From positions 182,139,112 to 182,203,111 of the forward strand of contig OY294069.1 of NCBI GenBank assembly GCA_958510875.1: a stretch of DNA of 64,000 bases. The letters run 5' to 3'. The notes beneath the pieces were generated by a model. The model saw nothing but the letters and a program-made list of their open reading frames with translations, was not told the origin of the DNA and searched no databases. The DNA is from Endomychus coccineus (lineage: Eukaryota > Arthropoda > Insecta > Coleoptera > Endomychidae). A program made the position numbers and the translations under genes. Below are positions 12,509-24,794 of this stretch, piece by piece (position 1 is the stretch's first letter; each line of letters starts with the position of its first letter).

Positions 12509-13712
12509 CGAGGGCAAGGTGAAAATTCCCTGAAAAATGAAACAAGAAATGATTTATTTGGTCAAAACTTATTTTATTGCTCAACAGCCCGATACACTTC
12601 GTTTTCCTAATTCTTCGATCCCTTCCGAATAATACGATTTCGGCAAAACAGGCGTTGTTCCGGCGATGACTTCATCGTTCAAGTTTGGAAATAGATTAAA
12701 ATCGTAAGGGGCCAAATCTGGAAAATATGGTGGATGACGAACCAATTCGTAGCACAATTCATGCAATTTTGCGACTTGAGACTTGCGCGCCGGTGCATTG
12801 TCCTGGTGGAAGAGCACTTTTTTCTTTGCCAAATGATGCCGCTTTCGCTTCAAATCGGCGTCGAATCGATCCAACAGCTGTGCATAATATACGCCGGTGA
12901 TCGTTTTGCACTTTTCAAGGTAATCGATATGGACGATACCGTGTGCATCCCAAAAAACTGTCGCCATGACTTTGTTGGCCCATAAACCCACTTTTTCGGC
13001 TTCGATTCGCCAGGACAAGTTCACTGCTTTGACTGTTCTTTGGTCTCTAGTATGTTGTGATGGATCCATATTTCTTCCACGGTTACCAAACGGGGCAAAA
13101 AGTCCTTCTCATTAGGCTTGAACATCGCCAAATACTCTTTCGAAGTTGTCACACGGTCGCGCTTGTTGTTAACAGAGAGGAAGGGGCGCATCCATCTGGT
13201 AGATAGCTTTCTCATATTCAAAACTTTAAGCAAAATGTCCCGTACGATCGGTTGAGATGGCCATAGCCTAGGCAATCTCGTCCACTTCAACTCGCCGATC
13301 ATCCAATATCATACCATGAATTTTGTCCACGTTTTCTGGCGTTGTAACCTCATTTGGACGACCAAAATGTTCGGCGTCTTTTGTGGTCATACTGCCACAA
13401 CGAAAATCAGTAAGCCACTTGTGAATCATTCCAATCGATGGTGAAGAGTCCCTATAATGTTTAACAAGCGATGCTTTGGTTCGCATAATGTTTTTGTACA
13501 CAAGAAATAATGTTTAATGAAGACGCGAAATTAACCTTTTTTCCCATGTTTACAAAATCTCCAAGGCTGCTTGCTTTCGATGGGTTGCTAAACAGTCTGA
13601 ACATTTTAATGCATCCTAGTTAAAGATGGTACATCACAAATGTCACATGGGATTTTAGATTGTGGCGCCGTTTGTTTTATTTTCCAGGGACTTTTCGTCT
13701 TGCTCTCTCTCG
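12509..13712 (-). mobile_element. Full-length mariner element, inactive
   Basis: Imperfect ~30-bp terminal inverted repeats begin CGAGGGCAAGGTGAAAATTC at 12509 and, on the opposite strand, at 13712. The left end is preceded by the TA target; the right TA has decayed. The length (1.2 kb) is normal for mariner. The same end, in better condition with TA, is seen at 42468, which supports the boundary. It carries the broken transposase at 12581-13547. Confidence 0.8.
12581..13547 (-). pseudogene. Mariner transposase, frameshifted
   Basis: From an ATG at 13547, three frames together cover the mariner transposase: an N-terminal helix-turn-helix region (SIGMIHKWLTDFRCG, GRPNEVTTPENV), the first catalytic block (VTVEEIWIHH, where GDE is expected, so the first Asp is lost), the second (FHQDNAPARKS) and the third (PYFPDLAPYDFNLF). 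The last two Asp are 32 residues apart instead of 34, consistent with a 6-bp deletion. Several frameshifts. A dead copy of a DD34D enzyme that once cut and pasted the element at TA sites. Confidence 0.85.
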
Positions 13713-14589
13713 TCAAAAATGGACACAATCGAATACGGTTTCGTTGCAACAATCTCAAAATGAACCAACATAAGACCAAAGAGTCCAGTTTTCTCCAGTA
13801 ATATCAATATCACCTTTGATGAGTCAGCTACAATTTTAGGTAAAACGTTTATAGGCATTATAAGACTATCTTCAATGCTATATCTACTTCGGAGATTAAA
13901 ATCAAACTTTCGAGTGGATATTCCTTTCAAAACTTGAATAATAATATATTTCTATCATCATAACAGAAACGAATAGTTTGCTATTTCGCGATAGAACCCA
14001 ACGTGACCTCATTACTGACCCGCGAAGGTCATCGTTTGATCCGAAAAATTCGCTCAAAGTTGATCTTTTTCACATATCTACATTGCACCATAACTTGAAT
14101 AAAATAAGTGACAAAACCTGTATTCACCATCATAATCCTACTATAAATAGCTATTTTAATTCCACAAATAACACGTGGTTGATTAAGCAACGTGTTTCTA
14201 AATTAGATATGAGTTAGCAAAATTTTTAAGTATTATGGCCTCCTAATATCTGTCTAAGCGCCCTTTGGTACCATTTAAATTCTATAACTAATAATAAATA
14301 TAATTGTATGACATTATTTAAATACTAGTCACGCAATAAATTATTGATATTTCGAATTGATATAATACTTAGATATTTTTTTTAGAAATTAAATCAATTA
14401 CTAGAAATGAGTATGGATAAATTTACTTTGGATAGTCGGATTAATTTTTAAGATAATACGTGAAAACACCAATCTAGTAACACTTTTTTTGCCTTTAACT
14501 ATTTTCCAGCAATCGCAGATTCCTCTCTACAAAATAGTGGAAAAAAGTTTAAAAGTTAACCTTATTATTTTTTCTTTCAATTAGGTATC
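13713..14589. other. Stretch without recognisable genes
   Basis: Frames 13655-13930 (minus) and 13978-14217 (plus) are open but show no family signature. Nothing else supported. Confidence 0.5.
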
Positions 14590-15683
14590 GGTAATTTTAA
14601 ACTTTTATGTCGTTATTCCCTAAAAATCCAGAAACTACTCCTTTAAAACTATTCCAACTTTTTTGTTGAGCACTACTAAGTAATTTTGGAAATTCTTCAC
14701 TGGCAAAGAATTTTTTAATTTGTGGACCAAAAAAAGTTCCAGCTTTAACCTTTGCTTCTGACAACTTTGGAAAAAGTGTTTTAAAAATGTAAAAGCTTCA
14801 GATCTTTAATCCAGCTTTTTTACGAACTGTTTCACAAGTCCTAACTTGATGTGTAAAGGCAGCATTAATACATTTTCAGGTTCAGCAATAGGTTCACATT
14901 TAACGTTTTGTTTCCCAACACAAAATTCGGTTCTTAGTGGCCATGATCGTTGAACATAGTGTTCTTCTACGCTCTACTATCACACAAACAGAGATAACAC
15001 GGATGTTTTGTATAATCACCCTGTGGGCCCATTAAAAATCCTACCATCTTGAAATCTCCCATGAACTGCCACTTATACTACTGATATTTCAAAGCTTCGA
15101 GTAAAATTTTGACACTTTCAGATGTACATAATGAGCGACTGGAACAGATGGAAATTTATTTCTGTTATTTAATAAAATGGCTTTCAAGCTTCTCGTCGAG
15201 CTATCAATAAATAAACGCCACTCACTGGAAACCCAGGGCACCCTAATTACTTCAAACAAACGTCTTATGTCGTTACAATAACAAAGTCCATCTTGTTTGT
15301 GGAGAACGTAGCAATTATTTTGACATCAATAAGCAAATCCCATTGCTTCAAACGAGAATCTATAAGCTCTGCCTTACTCTTCGGCAAATTCAAATCTCTT
15401 ATTAAGTCATTGAAGTCTTCTGAGATCAGAAAATTGAGTTTTGGTGGTTCCTGTGACAATATTTTCATTTGAACTACATGAGCTTGATGGAGGCATTTTT
15501 TCAGGAGGTTCAGGTACTGCAGAAAATGAAGCGAGGACAGGATATTCGATGGCTTCCGCATTTTTGCCCTTACGTCTTTTAGCAGGACTAACTACGCAAA
15601 AATAACAGTCAAATAACGTGGTCTTTTGGCTCTCGCCAAATTCTTGGTACTGATAATTGGTGGTAAAGATAAAAATAAACATA
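14590..15683 (-). pseudogene. Decayed repetitive insect ORF of unknown function
   Basis: In broken frames on the minus strand I read FGESQKTTLFDCYFCVVSPA, FNDLIRDLNLPKSKAELIDS, CNDIRRLFEV, EWRLFIDSSTRSLKAILLNN, then AKVKAGTFFGPQIKKFFASE and QKSWNSFKGVVSGFLGN. From memory these follow, in order, a protein present in many copies in insect genomes and usually listed as uncharacterised, presumably transposon-borne. About ten stops or shifts break it. I do not know its biochemical role. The order of blocks supports one insertion rather than chance. Confidence 0.6.
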
Positions 15684-16944
15684 TTATAAACATTTATTTA
15701 TATAAATAAACATATGTTTTTTACTAAAAATTGTTGACCTTCTAAACATATTTTGCAATTACTGCAAGTCATCCATCAGCATCATATTTACACTTTCTAC
15801 ACGACATTTCAGCCTCTTTGGGTCTTCTACAAAACAGTTAATATTGTTGTTTATCACTTGAGTGACATCTGTAGATGCTGTGTGAAAGTTACGACCCCTC
15901 TATTTTTTCGCGGCATTTTTAAATATACCTTAACTCAACAAAATGTATTATTGTCATAACTACCACAAAAGCAAACTTTATGTGGACTATTGGTATTTTT
16001 CCTTTATTTTGGAGCATAATGAATAGAAAAATCGTGTAATAAGCTTCAGGACCAAGACAAAAAAATGTTTTGTAGAGTTGTGTTGTGAATCTATCCATTA
16101 TTTGGAATATTTATGTTTTATTTATATTTTTTGATTGTGCTATTCAATGTAAATAAATTTAGAGGTAGTACACCCGCCGGACACTCTAGAAAACTTACGT
16201 TTGGTTAGATCACGATTCGATTGTTTCTTATGAACGCATAATCAACGAAATAAAGCCGTAGACCCGAATCCAAGTATCGAAGAATGCCAAAACATGTCTC
16301 GCGTTTCTTGTCTCTATTATATCGTGACTGTTAGAAGAATTACAATCGTCCGCGAAATGGTGTTAATTGACTTCAAAGACCCTGTATTTGATTTAATTGA
16401 ATTTGAATTCAATTTATAAAAAACCGTTGTACTCAAATGTCGAGTGTTTACGCGTGAGCGAGCGTCTTTTGCGATCGGCCTTGATAATGACACTAATTTT
16501 TGTGTGCTAAAATAGGTCATCATATAAAACATAATCTAGTTCACACTACTGTGTGTGTATGTTGTGGTTGGTACTACTTTAGATAACTCGCTGTGTTGCG
16601 TCCGCCATAATCTTCGAAACGATCTTTTCTGAAGGCCAAGACTGATAACATCTAACGGGTATTCTCAGTCAGTGAGTCAGGGTTAATAAGATAAAACGAA
16701 TTTAGAGCACACACTCACTATGTTGGAGTATGTGAATTTCTGTTGATAAACTCGTTCATCTTAAAAAGATGCAAATAAAACACTTTGTTTAGTTCCACTT
16801 TGATCTTGATCGTTATATCAATTTCAAAGATTTAGCAGTTTTACTATCATTTGCATCTCATATTGAATCAATTACAGAAAAAAATCGGTATCATCATTGG
16901 CAATAGTTGTTAATATAATAATATAATATATATTCCTATATACA
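15684..16944. other. Stretch without recognisable genes
   Basis: AT-rich with short fortuitous frames only. Confidence 0.5.
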
Positions 16945-17292
16945 AGGGCAAAGGGTGAAAAATCGGACAAATAGTTATAGACCTATAGCATTACAGAGCC
17001 AACGACTGACCAAATATTTAGAAAAGTAACTTTTTTCGAAATACCAAAATGGTTTTCGGGCCGGACACTCAACTCAAACGGCTTTGAATATGGCTATTGA
17101 CCACATACACGATGCCCTTAATAATAAAAAACAAGTTATGAGACTGTTTTTTGATTTGTCCAAAACATTTGACACCGTAAACCACCATCTGCTAGCACAC
17201 AAACTGGAAACAGTGGGGATAGGAGGCCCAGCATTAAATTGGGATCTAGTATTCTTACAGAATATGTTAATAAACAAATTAAGTGCGAAGTT
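16945..17292 (+). pseudogene. LINE reverse transcriptase fragment (RT blocks 1-3)
   Basis: Reads SYRPIALQS, then GRTLNSNGF-like text, then an open frame MAIDHIHDALNNKKQVMRLF leading to FDLSKTFDTVNHHLLAHKLE, the RT motif A with its catalytic Asp. Clearly a Jockey/CR1-type LINE. Both ends are truncated and frames are broken upstream. Confidence 0.75.
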
Positions 17293-17835
17293 ATAAATCC
17301 CCAATGTACCTTACCTCGAACCGATAGATGATCGTTTCCTGTAAATTATTAGTATTTACGTTGCGGAGAGTGTAAATTAGATGTAATTATAATCTCATTA
17401 AGGCGAAGCGATGCATCTTCACTCGTATTAAAATGAGAAAGTGCAAAGGTGTATCTAATAAGCGCCAGTACGCTACGTTAATATAGGCCAAATATAGGCA
17501 GCATACATTCACTCCAAAAATGCATCTCTGTGATTTCACTCGTCGTTTATAAATAGTAAGTAGTTTATCAGAATTTATAGCGGAAAAGTGCTCCACATCT
17601 TATATCATTATATCGTTGGAGCCATTCGATTAACGATGGCATTAAATCGAGGCACCCTTCCCCGAATTTTCAGTTCACCACTCTATTAATAACCAGATCG
17701 TGTTGTCATCTAACCGATTAAAAGAAAGGCGCGTTTCGAAACAATTTCCTCTGGGAGGTAAGTGAACAATGATATAGCTAGAGATTTCCCATGTTTTTCA
17801 ATCGTTTTCTGCCATACATGTGTGTTACGTAGGCT
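17293..17835. other. Stretch without recognisable genes
   Basis: Nothing recognised; the 69-codon minus frame at 17387-17596 has no family signature. Confidence 0.5.
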
Positions 17836-18300
17836 AGCTGTTGTTGATTGCTTTCTCCATCACTTTAGAGATCACAGATAATAGTGCAATTATTAGGAAG
17901 GATCTTCTTTCCTTTCTTTGGAATTGGTTGCACTCTAGCTGTCTTCCAGCTGGAAGTAAACTCACCAAGCTTATATGAAAGGGTAAACAACCTGCAAAAA
18001 ACGACAGGTGGAATTCCGTCTTTTTTTTTCTATTGAGATCAAGCAGAATTGTGCGTCTACGAAAAACAATTTCAGGCATATGGCTATCGATGGCAGATCT
18101 TCAAAAAGATGAGGATTTTTCCTGGCTCCAATGGTACAATTACCTCCATGGTTGTGCTGTATGTCCGGAAGAATTTGCTTTGGCGAAGGAGTGTTGCAAA
18201 TGCATCGATATGTTCTCCGCTGTTCTGCAGAATGTACACGTGCCATCTTCAACAACTAGGTCAATTTTGCTCATGCGACCATAGAGTTTCCAGGGCACCA
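17836..18300 (-). pseudogene. LINE reverse transcriptase N-terminal fragment
   Basis: Minus-strand text includes QLECNQFQRKERRSFLIIAL and VISKVMEKAIN. The DNA aligns along ~250 bp with the better RT fragment at 58690-59100 (shared TATGAAAGGGTAAACAACCT, AATTTCAGGCATATGGC). Same LINE family, opposite orientation to the RT piece just upstream. Confidence 0.65.
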
Positions 18301-18611
18301 TCATAAATGCCTTCTTCCTTCACGTGTCTGGGAGTGTCTTGAACCGTCTATGTCGCGGAATAGAACTACAGTATTTGGTACTGAGTTCTTTGTTTTCCAC
18401 TAATTATGTTTGAGCGCTTTTATGGTTAAGTGACTATAGGATATGATGTCTTTGTCCTTCTTTTGTATGCTTTATCCAGATTAAGTTGTGCTCGTCTGTC
18501 GATTACTTGGACTTCCGCTTGAAATATATTTCTCTATTCACACATTGGGTTCAGAGTATTTGGTATTTAGCCGAAAAACTCCTACCCCTACTTTCTGATC
18601 TTCTGAATTCA

Positions 18612-19452
18612 TCGATATACTAACCTTTCCTAACAGGGTGCTTCTTTGCACATCTTCACGCTTCTTTGCTTCCAACGTGGGTTTGGGAGTGCTTGCCCAT
18701 ACCGTCCCTTGGTGCCATTATAATTGGGTGCTCCATTTTCAGAAAACTGTTATCATTTCGCCAAAATTGTAAGCCTCCATCAGATTCTTCTTCGATTATG
18801 ATGAGCATAGTCTTTTTAGTACATCTTTTTCTTGCTGTATTGGAGAGACCCTGAATTTAGCTTATGTTCTACTCAACTAGTTCAAACGAAGTGACCAAAT
18901 TGGGAACATCAATTTAAAAGAGGTGGATAATATAAGAGATTTGGGTGTGTTATTTGACAAAAAACCTAAATTTGATCTTCACATAAATAAACTTGTTAAA
19001 GAAGCCTTAGTCTATTGGGATTTATAATACGTTGCAGTAAACCATTTACCAATATCAACGATATTAAAATGCTCTATAACTCTCTGCCAAGAAACAAATT
19101 GGAATACTGTTCAATAATTTGGAGTCCTCAATATGGCAAGTATAATCAATTATTAGAAAAATGTCAGAATAGATTTATAAGATACCTACACTATCAGGAG
19201 GATGGGGTTTATCCAACCTCGGACCATCGGATTCTTCTTCGATTATGATGAGCATAGTCTTATGAGAACATCTTTTTCTTGCTATATTGGGTGAATCCTG
19301 AATTTCACTCTTCCTATAGAGAGTGACCCAGATAGAATCATGATGTATAGGGATTATATACCGAAGTTTGTATCGGTCTCCTTCTGAGATCCTACTGGAT
19401 CCTGAGATCCTACTGGATCAGTTTCAGTGATTTTCCCAACGTTTCGTAATTT
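18612..19452 (+). mobile_element. LINE-derived composite block, copy A
   Basis: An ~840-bp block with a 62-codon frame (18666-18854) followed by LINE post-RT sequence (KEVDNIRDLGVLFD, LEYCSIIWSPQYGKYNQLLE, KCQNRFIRYLHYQEDGVYPT) and an R1-type end. It is about 95% identical by eye to copy B at 22102-22957, including an internal repeat (TCTTCTTCGATTATGATGAG at ~18788 and ~19229). The block therefore moved or was copied as a unit after it was already scrambled. Confidence 0.7.
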
Positions 19453-20689
19453 TCGATTTTTGGGAAATTTCATGAGGGGGATATGAAAAAAACTCAATTT
19501 TGGTTCACGTCATCGTTTCATCAGTTTGTATCAGCTTCCTTTTGAGATCCCAACGTTCTAGGTCTAATTCTATTATTTTATTCACTTTTAAGGTATGCAC
19601 AAGTAGCAATATGAAAATATATCGGTACATTGTTCATAACGTATTGTTTTCAATACATTCTTATTAATTTAATCAGATGATTTATAATCATTCTAACGTA
19701 CATGGATGTAGCACTTGGTGCAATATTGAAAGGTACCTTCAATGTAGTGGCGGACTCATACCATCTCTTATAGACAGGCGAATTTTTTTTTTTAGTTATT
19801 TGAAATCATACTTGCTAGGTTGAAGGATCAACCGTATGCTAGGGTGAATTGAATAAACATGAGACGAAATCATTGTCATAAAGGTTGTTATTGGAATAAA
19901 CAGAACAACTCATTTGTCCGATGCGGCAGCGATGCTACCCCTGCCTCGGATACGCCACTGCATCGACGTAAACACATATATATTCCGGTTTGAACTTCTC
20001 GTGGACAGTTTAGATATTCATTCGAACGTCAAAATAACCACATATCATAATTATTGTAATAACTAATCTTTACTCTATGAGTGCGATATCACTGGATGAA
20101 TAATCAGTAGAAGAAAAAAATGCAGAAAACAAAACGATAACTAGAAAATATATTGAAACGTTTTTACATCAAACACCTGACCAAAACGATTAATCTCATC
20201 GGGACAATATTGAATCAATACTGAATAAAATCAAGAGGTGAGGTCAACAGTCAGCGGTAGTCCTGGGAAATGACCTTGCTCAGCCAGACGACGGTGGTCT
20301 ACCTGCAGGATCAACCCACACAGAGGACATTGCCCATCAACCCTCTCACGATTTCATTCCACCACGGATCGTTTCTTCCTAATGATTATTAACTATATTA
20401 GACATAACAATGGATGAAGATTTGACTGCTCTATTTAATATTTTTATAAACTACTTCGATCGTGGAAGAAGACTAGTCGTTAAAATTAGTTTCATGGCTA
20501 AATATTGAACGTTTTATGCATATCCTACTATTTAATGACAAAAGTGTTAATATTATTTAATAAGACATATCTTCCATTACTCTTCAACATAAATCTAACA
20601 GTGTTTCGCCGATACCACCTCGTATGTTACATTTTAATTCAGGAATCGTAAGAGGCTTATCAACAAAGGCTTCTAATTTACTCCTCAAG
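19453..20689. other. Stretch without recognisable genes
   Basis: AT-rich, no family signature. Confidence 0.5.
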
Positions 20690-21305
20690 TTTCAGTCCCT
20701 TCGCGTCCTGTTTCCTCAGCCACTTTATTGGATTGCTAGTGCCGTTAGTTGCTTTACACAATCGAGTATACATTGTGAGGTGATTGTGTATGACTCCAGT
20801 ACCTTAAGCACTGTTAGATTGCTCACTATGATTGTGATTTATCATAGGCTCTCTCCCCTCATAATTCGAGCACATGTTTTAATTGCTAACATTTTTGCTT
20901 GGAAATCTGTGGCAAGTGTCTCTAAGTTTAAAGAAATCATTTCTTCTTGGTCCTTTATCTCGACTATTCCATTACCTGTAATTTTTTCGGTCTTGGTGCC
21001 TTTGGTAAGCCCTACGGAATCCCCTGATATCATAGTATTGCCCCCCATCGCCCGCCCTCCCATTCAAGATTTGGATCGTGAACGGTACGGAAGTGCTGTG
21101 AACCTTCATCCTGTCGAATGAATGATCCAATGATCGAAGCAATCCAAGATCGAAGCGATATGCCCCTCTTATGGCTTCTGCCTGAGCGGCAGCCTTTCCA
21201 TCGCAATCATTGGGTCGATCGACATTGCACCTGTTATCCCTAAGCATGCCAGCCTCTGAACTCTGTTCAGGGAAACTTTCGTATTTGTTTTTGGCAACCA
21301 CACGA
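20690..21305 (-). pseudogene. LINE RNase H domain fragment
   Basis: Minus-strand text includes LETLATDFQAKMLAIKTCAR and LTVLKVLESYTITSQCILDC, then VKQLTALAI. These match the RNase H region of Jockey/R1-type LINEs (VFQAEMLAI..., SDSQAALKAL...VTS). The SDSQ segment is altered and the catalytic set is incomplete. The 165-codon plus-strand frame over the same DNA (20624-21121) is its antisense shadow. Confidence 0.6.
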
Positions 21306-21474
21306 TTGCGGCGTATGTTACAATGGGTCTCACTATGGTCTATGGTGTAATGTCTTTACTCTGTGACGACAAAAGTTCATGTTCATATTTTAACATGAAT
21401 TCCATTATTTTACTTTGTTTTTATTTTCAAACATCAATTCTTCTCCCTTTCAATCAGTAACAAAACCAACTTTT

Positions 21475-21565
21475 TATTCTGACGGTAGTTGTTAGCTGAA
21501 AGGTCCTTAGTACTTTAATAGTACTTTTAGTGGGTAAAGTGATTATTTCGTACTTATTATTTAAG
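21475..21565 (+). repeat. Repeat family R2, copy 2
   Basis: Shares CTGACGGTAGTTGTTAGCTG, AAAGGTCCTTAGTACTTTAA and AGTACTTTTAGT with 8.56 kb. The CTGATGA core is changed to CTGACGG, so a ribozyme would be inactive here. Confidence 0.5.
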
Positions 21566-22006
21566 TTTTTTTTTATGGCAGAACACAATTGAATGTTTCA
21601 TAATATGGTTAGGTATTTGCATTATTTTATATTAACACAATGGATGTTAAAGTTTTAAGAAAAACATACAACAATGTATCTATGTTGTTGTCAACTATAT
21701 ACTGGAGGGAATTGTCCTCGTTACGCCTATTATACCGCATAATCAGTGAATACTTACTATATAGACTGTACAACGACAGATTGTCAATTACTGGGTCAGT
21801 TTTATAATGATCAAAAATGCAGTTACAGCTATTATTGTTTCAAATTGGCGTCGAATCGATCCAACAGCTGTGCATAATATACGCCGTGGATTGTTTTTCC
21901 TCTTTCAAGGTAATCGATATGGTCATGCCAAAAAACTGTTGCCATGACTTGGTTGGCCGATAAACCCACTTTGGCCTTCGTCCAGGGTTACGGAACGGCG
22001 CAAAAA

Positions 22007-22101
22007 GTTCTTCTCATTGCGTTTGAACATCACCAAACATACCTTTAAAGTTGTTACATGGTCGCGCTTGTTGTCAACACAGAGCAAATGCGGCACCCAT
22101 C
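22007..22101. repeat. 95-bp perfect direct repeat, left copy
   Basis: Mariner sequence from GTTCTTCTCATTGCG to CGGCACCCATC, identical base for base to 22958-23052. The pair flanks composite block B and behaves as an unusually long target-site duplication. Confidence 0.9.
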
Positions 22102-22957
22102 GATATACTAACCTTTCCTAACATGGTGCTTCTTTCCACATCTTCACTCTTCTTTGCTTCCAACGTGGGTTTGGAAGTGCTTGCCCATACCGTCCCTTGG
22201 TGCCATTATAATTGGGTGCTCCATTTTCAGAAAACTGTTATCATTTCGCCAAAATTGTAAGCCTCCATCAGATTCTTCTTCGATTATGATGAGCATAGTC
22301 TTTTTAGTACATCTTTTTCTTGCTGTATTGGAGAGACCCTGAATTCAGCTTATGTTCTACACAACTACTTCAAACGAAGTGACGTTTACTTACCAAATTG
22401 GCAACATCAATTTAAAAGAGGTGGATAATATAAGAGATTTAGGTGTGCTATTTGACAAAAAACTTAATTTTGATCTTTACATAAATAAACATATTAAAGA
22501 AGCCTTAGCCTATTGGGATTTATAATACGTTGCAGTAAACCATTAACCAATATCAAAGCATTAAAATGCTCTATAACTTTCTGCCAAGAAGCAAATTGGA
22601 ATACTGTTCAATTATTTGGAGACCTCAATATGGCAAGTATATTCAATTATTAGAAAAATGTCAAAATAGATTTTTAAGATACCTACACTACCAGGAGGAT
22701 GGGGTTTATCCAACCTCCATCGGATTCTTCTTCGATTATGATGAGCATAGTCTTATGAGTACATCTTTTTCTTGCTATATTGGGGGAATCCTGAATTGTG
22801 CTCTTCCTATAGACAGTGACCTTGATAAAATCATGATGTATAGGGATTATATACCAAAGTTTGTATCTCCTTTGTCTCCTTCTAAGATCCTACTGAATAA
22901 ATTTCAGCGATTTTCCCAACGCTTGGTGATTAACGATTTTTGGGAAATTTCAATAGA
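22102..22957 (+). mobile_element. LINE-derived composite block, copy B, inside a mariner
   Basis: Same structure as copy A (62-codon frame 22154-22342 nearly identical, then LEYCSIIWRPQYGKYIQLLE, KCQNRFLRYLHYQEDGVYPT, R1-type end at GGGAAATTTCAATAGA). Mariner sequence lies directly on both sides, and a 95-bp mariner segment is perfectly duplicated at the two junctions. The 238-codon frame at 22566-23282 runs from this block across the junction into mariner and is not a real protein. Confidence 0.8.
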
Positions 22958-23052
22958 GTTCTTCTCATTGCGTTTGAACATCACCAAACATACCTTTAAA
23001 GTTGTTACATGGTCGCGCTTGTTGTCAACACAGAGCAAATGCGGCACCCATC
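22958..23052. repeat. 95-bp perfect direct repeat, right copy
   Basis: Identical to 22007-22101; mariner transposase sequence continues correctly from here to 23534. Confidence 0.9.
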
Positions 23053-23534
23053 TGACTGATACCTTTTTCATATTCAAAAATGTATGCAAAATGTTGTGTA
23101 CCCGTTCGGTTGAGATGCCCATAGCGTCAGCCATCTCGTGCACATTAACTCGCCGATCGTGCAATATTGTAACCTCAATTGAACTACCAGAACGTTCGGC
23201 GTCCTTAATGGTCATACTACCACAACGAAAATCAGTAAACTACTTGTGGATCGTTCCAATCGATGGTGAAGAGTCCCCATAATGTTTAACAGGCGATGCT
23301 TTGGTTTGCGTAATGTTTTTTCCACGCAAGAAGTAATGTTTGATCAAGATGCGAAATTCACTTTTCTCCATGTTTGCAAAAATCTTCAAGGTTGCTTGCT
23401 TTCGATGGGGGTCAAAACAGAACTGAATGACGTATCAGTCTGGAAATTTTAATGCGTTCTAGTTAAAGATGGTACATCACAAATGTCACATGGGATTTTC
23501 GATTGTGACACTATCTATTTTATTTTTCAGGGAT

Positions 23535-24496
23535 TAGTAATGCTTATTTGAGAATTTTAACAAGTTGATTGTAATAACTTATGCCTTTTGAATAATTTCC
23601 GATTTTCGGAAAGTTAGTACCTATGTATACCTCGTAGGAAAAGTCACATTACCGTACCCTGTATTACCAGGCAATCTTTACATTGGACCGGGATTGTTTA
23701 ACTTTTCGAAGTAGGTACAGAATGTACTATTCACCATGTGGACTGGATAATAATTATGTATAAAAATGAATCGGATCAATTGAATGATTATCTGAAAGAA
23801 GTCGTTGTTGGTGGAAAAACACGAACACTTAGGATCAATGCACCATCGGCGTAAGTGATGCAGGATTCCGTACCGACACTGACCACTACCATCGCCGCAT
23901 TACCATAAGAATGGCCGTTCCGGGCGATCACCCTGATCGTTCTATCACTAACACCCCGATTCTGCTTGTCGATATGCAGATTAGAAGGCTATTCACACGG
24001 AGCCTGCTGTTATTAATGGCTGTACTGGTCCATCTACTATCAGTACTATCTACATAAAGTCTCATCATTGCTGGAATTCACACACGGGGATGCTAATACG
24101 TTAAATATAGCTTGTGTACTAAATAGTCGTTAAGCAAAAATTGTGAATTATGAAATCATTCATACACTTTTTTGTAATGTGTGTTTAATAATGAACAAAA
24201 AGATATGCAGCTGTGAATGGTATACTAGAAGGTCTAATTAGAAACTTAGGGAGGACCTAAATTACTTTAGATGGTAGGTCATATGGATGGAGTTACAAGA
24301 ACTCAAAAAATCAAGATATATGAGTGTGTTATTTCCCCACGTGAGAAGCTGCTCATTTCTTCATTGTGAAGCTCTAGATCTGCTGATCTTCGTTCTACCT
24401 AACTTAATTTTTTATTCACGGCGAAGTTGTGGTACTATGTGTCTAGTTAATGATGTATATAACTTCCAACCTTTCAAGGAAAATTCTAATGTCTAT
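23535..24496. other. Stretch without recognisable genes
   Basis: Includes a GC-richer patch at 23800-24000 of unknown origin. The 86-codon frame 24287-24547 shows no family signature. Confidence 0.5.
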
Positions 24497-24585
24497 CTCC
24501 TCTCCCAACATACCACTACTGGATCACACGATGCTCTACAAACATAGGTATTTCTCAAGCGTGTAGACAAAATATAGAAAAATTG
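24497..24585 (+). repeat. Dispersed repeat family R3, copy 2
   Basis: Shares TCTCCTCTCCCAACATACCA and GATCACACGATGCTCT, then CGTGTAGACAAAATATAGAAAA, with the copies at 6.0 and 32.7 kb. Confidence 0.6.
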
Positions 24586-24794
24586 TGATTCATAGATCAC
24601 TATTGATAAAAAGTAATCAGCAAACGGGCCGGATTTCACATTTTCCGACTTCAGATTCGAGTTCAACGGACCAAAAAAGCTCCTGATACCAATTTTCAGA
24701 AACTTTGGATCATAGGAGCCCGATGTATTCCATTTGTTATAAAAAATCCATTTCCTAATTGAAAATGGTTTTTCATTGTTCATCAATTAATAAT

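Larger units (their letters stand above)
21838..23534 (-). mobile_element. Mariner copy 2, truncated and split
   Basis: Transposase-derived sequence at 21838-22101 and 22958-23534, interrupted by block B. Readable parts include HDRRVNVHEMADAMGISTER, NMKKVSVRWVPHLLCVDNKR and DAERSGSS. The C-terminal third and the left inverted repeat are missing. The right end keeps CTATTTTATTTTTCAGGGA of the inverted repeat but not its outermost bases. Dead. Confidence 0.8.

Noticed and set aside
12734..12985. An 83-codon plus-strand frame
   Set aside because: Antisense to the mariner transposase between 12581 and 13069.
20624..21121. A 165-codon plus-strand frame
   Set aside because: It is antisense to the minus-strand LINE RNase H fragment, whose motifs explain the DNA better.
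22566..23282. A 238-codon open frame on the plus strand
   Set aside because: It fuses LINE post-RT coding with antisense mariner sequence across the 95-bp duplication junction; it is not a gene.
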